Source of the DNA: Magnolia sinica
Taxonomy: Eukaryota; Streptophyta; Magnoliopsida; Magnoliales; Magnoliaceae
Direction of reading: 5' to 3'
Length of the DNA: 64,000 nucleotides
NCBI RefSeq assembly: GCF_029962835.1
Contig: NC_080583.1
Coordinates: 65,643,158-65,707,157, forward strand
Part shown: one piece after another, positions 59,695 to 64,000 of the stretch
Position numbering within the stretch: position 1 is the first letter of the stretch
How the letters are laid out: each line of letters opens with the position of its first letter
Position numbers and translations under genes: made by a program
The notes under the pieces: generated by a model
The model's input: the letters and a program-made list of their open reading frames with translations, nothing else
Database searches by the model: none
What the model was told of the DNA's origin: nothing

Positions 59695-61628
59695 TGTAAG
59701 TGCTATGGTCTTATGCTCCTTTGATTGTCAAATTTTGTTGTGCCAAAACCTCTATCTGTGTCTTGTGTTTGTATGTTGATATATATATATGATCAAGACA
59801 CTGCATCACAATGGTTCAAGATATATACAGTGTCTGCTTCAAGAAATGTAAAGTCATGTACTTTAAGCATCAATGTTCAGAGCTACATCGATAAGAAGAG
59901 TACATTTTAAGACTCAAGTACAACTCAAGATGAAGTTTAAGTTCAAGCTTTCGAAGATCTCAAGATCAAGCTACATCAAGTAGAGATCTTAAGCTTCATA
60001 AGGTTCAAAGGTCAACCATTATTTGAAAAGAATGAAGTTCAATGTTCATACTTAATGATCCAGGTATGATAGACCTTAGATTGACCTTAGGGTAGGTCAT
60101 TTTATATACATAATTCAAAATGAATCTATTTATATGAATTGGTCTGTTCTAAGACTAGTCCTGGACCTTGTTCGACTAGTCCTAGCACTGGTTCGACCAG
60201 TCTAAGAAATTTCATGACCAGTCCTAAGTTGTTGAAGATTTTTGAAATTTTTTGGTTACTCTACGACCAGTCCTGGAGACTGTTCGACCGATTGTAGGGA
60301 GGTTACGACTCGACCTTCGACCAGTCCTAGAACTATGACTCAAACTCCAGCAACCAAGCCTGGTTATCTATGACCAATCCTGGGTCAGTTACGACCGGTC
60401 GTAGGTGGTCCACGACCAGTCGTAGACTCCCTAAGACCAGTCGTAGAATGGTTTTCAAACATCGCGTTTAATAATTCAAAATGTCGTTGAAGCTACGACC
60501 AGTCAAAGGGTTCTTAAGACCAGTCGTCGACATGATCTTTTCATTTATAAATTGAACACGAGTTTCAGAGTTTTTCATCGATTAATTTTAAAAAAATTCA
60601 AGCCTCCACTCTGAGATAAGTTTGTTTATTTTAAGCTATGTTGTGCATATTTAATATTCTTTTTGTTAGCTTTTCTTATTTGATTTTATTCCTATATTCC
60701 AATCTTATATGAAAAGAGGAATTGTTGTATTCCTTTTTCTTGGAATCGAAATCAAATAGAGGTAAGCCCATTTGATTTAATTTAAAATTAATTAGAACTT
60801 AGAACCATTGTAAAGTGAGTATTGGACATTGAACGTTGATTCAAACATCTACTCCGATTGGTTCTACCGGGCTACTACAAAAAAGAGAAATTTAAGTATT
60901 TTACGTTTATGTAAAAGTTCTATTCATTTGGTTTTTGTTTGAGATTTGCCAGAAAAACCTCATTGTGTGGTTATCTGAGGAGAGCCAGAAAACTCAGAAA
61001 GTGTGGGTTTTTGGATTGTGTAAGCCCAAGTTAAAAAGACATAATTGTGAAGGTTTTAGGTGAACCTGTGAAACCTATTTTGTTAGTGAACGCTAATATC
61101 CCCTGTGTGAGGATATTAGGAGTGGAGTAGCATTCTGTGTGGCTATTGTTGAACAGTTAGTGTACACACAGGGGAACCACTATAATTCTTTGTCTTGTGG
61201 TTTGAATGCTTGTTTAAGTTTTATAACTTTTATTATTCAGATTTGTAGAATGTATGTGTAGATGTGAATGTTGTAAAATTTACATTTCAAGCACAGTGGG
61301 AATGTTGTAATAATTTAGATTTAAATTCCTGTAATTTATTTCAATTCCTTGCTATTTATTTTCCTCTCCGGTTTGATTTTTTGATTCAAAGGACGTTCTA
61401 GAAATAAGGTTGTCCTGCCATAAACCCTTGGTTTTTATGGTGTAAGGTTGTCCTTAGAACTGAATTCGTATCAACCTCTCAATTCTTGTTTATTGAGGTT
61501 GCTTTTGTTTCAGCATTGTGAATTGATTTATTTTATTTGGTTATCATATTCGTTTATTCCGTTGTTAAAGTTTTATTTTGGCATCGTCCTATTCACCCCC
61601 CTCTAGGACGTATAGCTAGGCCATTTTA
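59695..61628 (+). repeat. 3' LTR of the copia element
   Basis: 1934 bases, beginning TGTAAGTG and ending CCATTTTA (the CA end has changed). It is followed by GACAT, the right target duplication. It matches 24987-26918 throughout with scattered substitutions. Confidence 0.92.
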
Positions 61629-62438
61629 GACATGCAAGGGATCATCTGATTGGGTCAATGCGTTATGTAGCACCCTCGCATTCGAAGCAGAACCCTTCCA
61701 ACCGGCCAATACATATGTAAAATTTATATCAAAGGAACATGCCACCAGTACGTTTTGGGAGAGGACCCCTTTCCGATTGTGCAAGCTCGCCTGGTCAACT
61801 GCCAGCACATGTGCTGGAATGTGTGTACCATCAATTGCACCAATGCAATCCTAAATGTGAAGAATCAAATGTCGTCTAGGCTGAAGGTGTAAATGGAGGG
61901 AAGTAAAAATAACATATATAGAAAACAGACCCAATGGAAATAATACCTCAATGTAAGCAGACCAATTTACATTTGCTTGGATCTCAGATGGCGTCTCTGA
62001 TTCGGCTTGTTTAACGAAATCGGGGTACATTGATATAAGTGCATTTAGAACACGGTGAAAGTGTTGACCAACGATTTCATCCGATTGAATAAATCTATGA
62101 CCTATAACCCGATTCTGAATATTGTGCCCTAACGTGTGTAGGAAAATAACTACTTATTCTTCAAGACTAACATTACGAGTATCACGGAGCTGTGTCTTCT
62201 CGCATAGCTTCGTACATAGTTTAAAAAATGTATCTCAATTCATCCTAAGTTAATCAACACAATCTCCATCGCTGGCTTGAATAATAGAATTGATGAACCT
62301 CGCTCGCTCATCATCCCTATGATGGGCCGGTTGTTTGAACATGTATAGACGACAGTATTTCCCAACAGCCTATACGCAAGCTGCCATCGTATGAATAACA
62401 ATAGCCCTCTCCATCTCTTCCTCATCTTCATCATCCAT
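61629..62438 (-). pseudogene. PIF/Harbinger transposase, 5' half
   Basis: The minus strand starts MDDEDEEEMERAIVIHTM at 62438. Then come HNIQNRVIGHRFIQSDEIVG and HFHRVLNALISMYPDF (helix-turn-helix-like region), a short intron at about 61850-61950, then CIGAIDGTHIPAHV with the first catalytic Asp, and VLAGWKGSASNARVLHNAL before the copia target site. Four or more in-frame stops occur upstream of the intron (after TMAACV, DCVD, LRMN and SLEE). The gene resumes at 24986. Confidence 0.85.
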
Positions 62439-64000
62439 CGCTAACTGATAACCTACACTCACACTTGTGGATTTTTTTTAAATATACATCACAAATAACA
62501 GTGTAAATATATATACTGGTAGATATATATTTTCACCTGTAAAAAATTACCCTTCTATTTAAAAAAGCCTCTACAATAAAAGCATACATAAGCTATGGAC
62601 CAATCAAACACAGTTGTCCACCATAAAAGTCAGACGTCTCAAAAATCACAACTTCTATAACCAACATGCTCTATGTGAATTTTTACTTTTTGGGTTTGTC
62701 CAATTTTTCAATGGTGTAGCCACATGATGATTATTAGATAAGTACGATTTTTTAGGCATCCCATGATCATGGTAGGTCTCACTTAATGCATGGCTTGGAT
62801 GACATACAAACAAGAAGGTAGGCCATGTTATAGATACTAGCCCACAATAACCATGTTTTTTTGAAATGACAAGTAGAAATTCCCATATGTTTTGATTATT
62901 AAAGATGTGGTTGGTTGACTAGGCCACCCATGTATTGCGATCTGATCTTAACTGGCCATAGTAAAGTTCATTGATAGCGTGGCTTTGACATCCAATACTC
63001 AATTGCTATCTGATCTGAGCTGTCCATCAAGAGGGCCTTGGAATATTGTTTTCCCTAGTGTAACATAACATCTATCCTCCGATTATGCCACAACATATAA
63101 GATTGATAATTACTTACTAATCGTGGATGCAAACAAATATCATTCAAGCCGTGAAGATCACATCTATTGGACAATCCGAGCTAATAGATTTGAGGGGGAA
63201 ATGAAAGATTGAAGAGAGAAAATGATGGATGTTGTACGCTAGGTGTGTTCGATATGCTAGGTTGATCCAACCATCTTAGTGACCTTGTTGTTTGTTCGTG
63301 CATGGGCCCCACATTGTTTCCTGTATGTCATCCACCTGCACATCAAGTGAGCCCCACCAGGGTGATAGGATGACCCAAAAATCATATCTATTCAATCACC
63401 GGGTGGGCCGCACTATACAAAATAGTAGATAAAATGGCCTACATGATTGTCACATTAAGGTCCAAAAGGTGTGACTTTCAGGGCGTCCCACTTTCATAAT
63501 GTGGAAGCCTTATTGGAAAGGTTTGCGCACCATTTTATAGTGGTGTTTTCCTCAATGGTGAAGGGAGTGTTTGACTTTCTATGTACTTTTTATGGAGGGG
63601 CACATGAAAATTCCTTTTCAAAAGAAAGCTAAAGACTTGACCCAGTACATATTTTGACACTCAGCTATCACATGCGGCAACTCTCGGCTTGCATTATATT
63701 ACAACTGAGGAAACAAAAATTAAGAAATATAGTAACATCAACATTTTAAAGAATGGGTGCTAACCTGTTGTTGATGAGTTTCAATTAACTCCAACTCTCA
63801 CTGTAAGCTAGTCTGTGTCTCGACCACATCGCTCACATGTATAAGACTGATAGGTCCAAGTATGAGTGAGACTGCACGATCCTGGATAAGAATGATGCCG
63901 TGGGTTAAATAGGGGGAACTATTTCCATATGTGTTTCTATAGATAGGAGTATGATACTGCTACCCTATCATCAGTAAATAAACAGAAATAACAAAAGATA
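62439..64000. other. No gene recognised; dispersed repeats upstream of the Harbinger transposase
   Basis: AT-rich sequence is followed from about 62750 by scattered pieces of the GTGGGCCCCAC-type dispersed repeat (for example 63300-63420). The outer end of the Harbinger element should lie here, but I could not identify its inverted repeat. Confidence 0.5.

Larger units (their letters stand above)
24987..61628 (+). mobile_element. Ty1/copia LTR retrotransposon (fossil), split by a CACTA element
   Basis: The 5' LTR is 24987-26918, the primer site 26920-26932, gag-pol lies within 27003-31756, an extra ORF region at about 32212-33344, the purine tract at 59682-59693 and the 3' LTR at 59695-61628. 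Without the CACTA insertion (33722-59621) it is about 10.7 kb. The copia domain order (integrase before reverse transcriptase) is clear. It is broken, with several breaks in gag-pol. The two LTRs look about 96-97% alike by eye over sampled stretches, which suggests an age of the order of one to several million years. It sits inside the Harbinger transposase gene. Confidence 0.9.
22202..62438 (-). mobile_element. PIF/Harbinger DNA transposon, split by a nested copia element
   Basis: On the minus strand the coding parts run transposase 5' half (61629-62438), transposase 3' half (24388-24986), Myb/SANT ORF1 (22997-24149) and a third ORF (22202-22612). Removing 24987-61628 brings the two transposase halves together. 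The coordinates given are the coding extent; terminal inverted repeats and the 3-bp target duplication were not found. Several in-frame stops in the transposase and two in ORF1 show that it is dead. Confidence 0.8.

Overview
This window is nuclear DNA from a seed plant. The evidence is spliced plant-type exons, Ty1/copia and Ty3/gypsy LTR elements with initiator-tRNA-Met primer sites, and CACTA, PIF/Harbinger and hAT-MITE DNA transposons. Dispersed GTGGGNCCCACC...ATCCACACCGTCCATC repeats are everywhere. That repeat style reminds me of early-diverging angiosperms such as magnoliids, but this is only an impression.

Layout. (1) Bases 1-6760 hold a Ty3/gypsy relative with very long LTRs (family A): most of a 5' LTR, a tiny internal remnant, and the start of a 3' LTR. 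(2) Bases 6761 to about 12082 hold a second Ty3/gypsy element (family B, minus strand), inserted in the family A 3' LTR, with a 4.06 kb LTR and a gag remnant. (3) Bases 12168-20495 (minus strand) carry the one clear host gene: eight exons of the RNase PH-type exosome subunit RRP45. Its introns hold two hAT-type MITEs of one family (one with a second MITE nested inside) and a tRNA-derived SINE. Its last exons are not visible; family B begins within about 90 bp of the eighth exon. (4) Bases 20496-22200 are the upstream region and dispersed repeat.

(5) Bases 22202-62438 are a set of nested elements. The outermost is a PIF/Harbinger transposon on the minus strand, with a DDE transposase, a Myb/SANT ORF1 and an extra ORF with an RNase H1 N-terminal-type domain. 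Its transposase gene is split by a Ty1/copia element (24987-61628; TSD GACAA/GACAT). The copia element is split by a 25.9 kb CACTA element (33722-59621; TSD TTT/TTT). The CACTA element contains a 6.3 kb family A solo LTR (34180-40470), a 1.44 kb tandem repeat interrupted by a second solo LTR (44958-47032; TSD ACTAC), two captured host exons (organellar EF-Tu and a TAG-type DNA glycosylase), a copia RT relic, and about 6.7 kb of CCTAAA-based satellite. I see no CACTA transposase.

(6) Bases 62439-64000 hold no gene that I can recognise.

The only gene here likely to be working is RRP45, and even that is incomplete in this window. Everything else is transposon or repeat. All exon borders come from reading splice sites and recalled protein similarity; no alignment was run.
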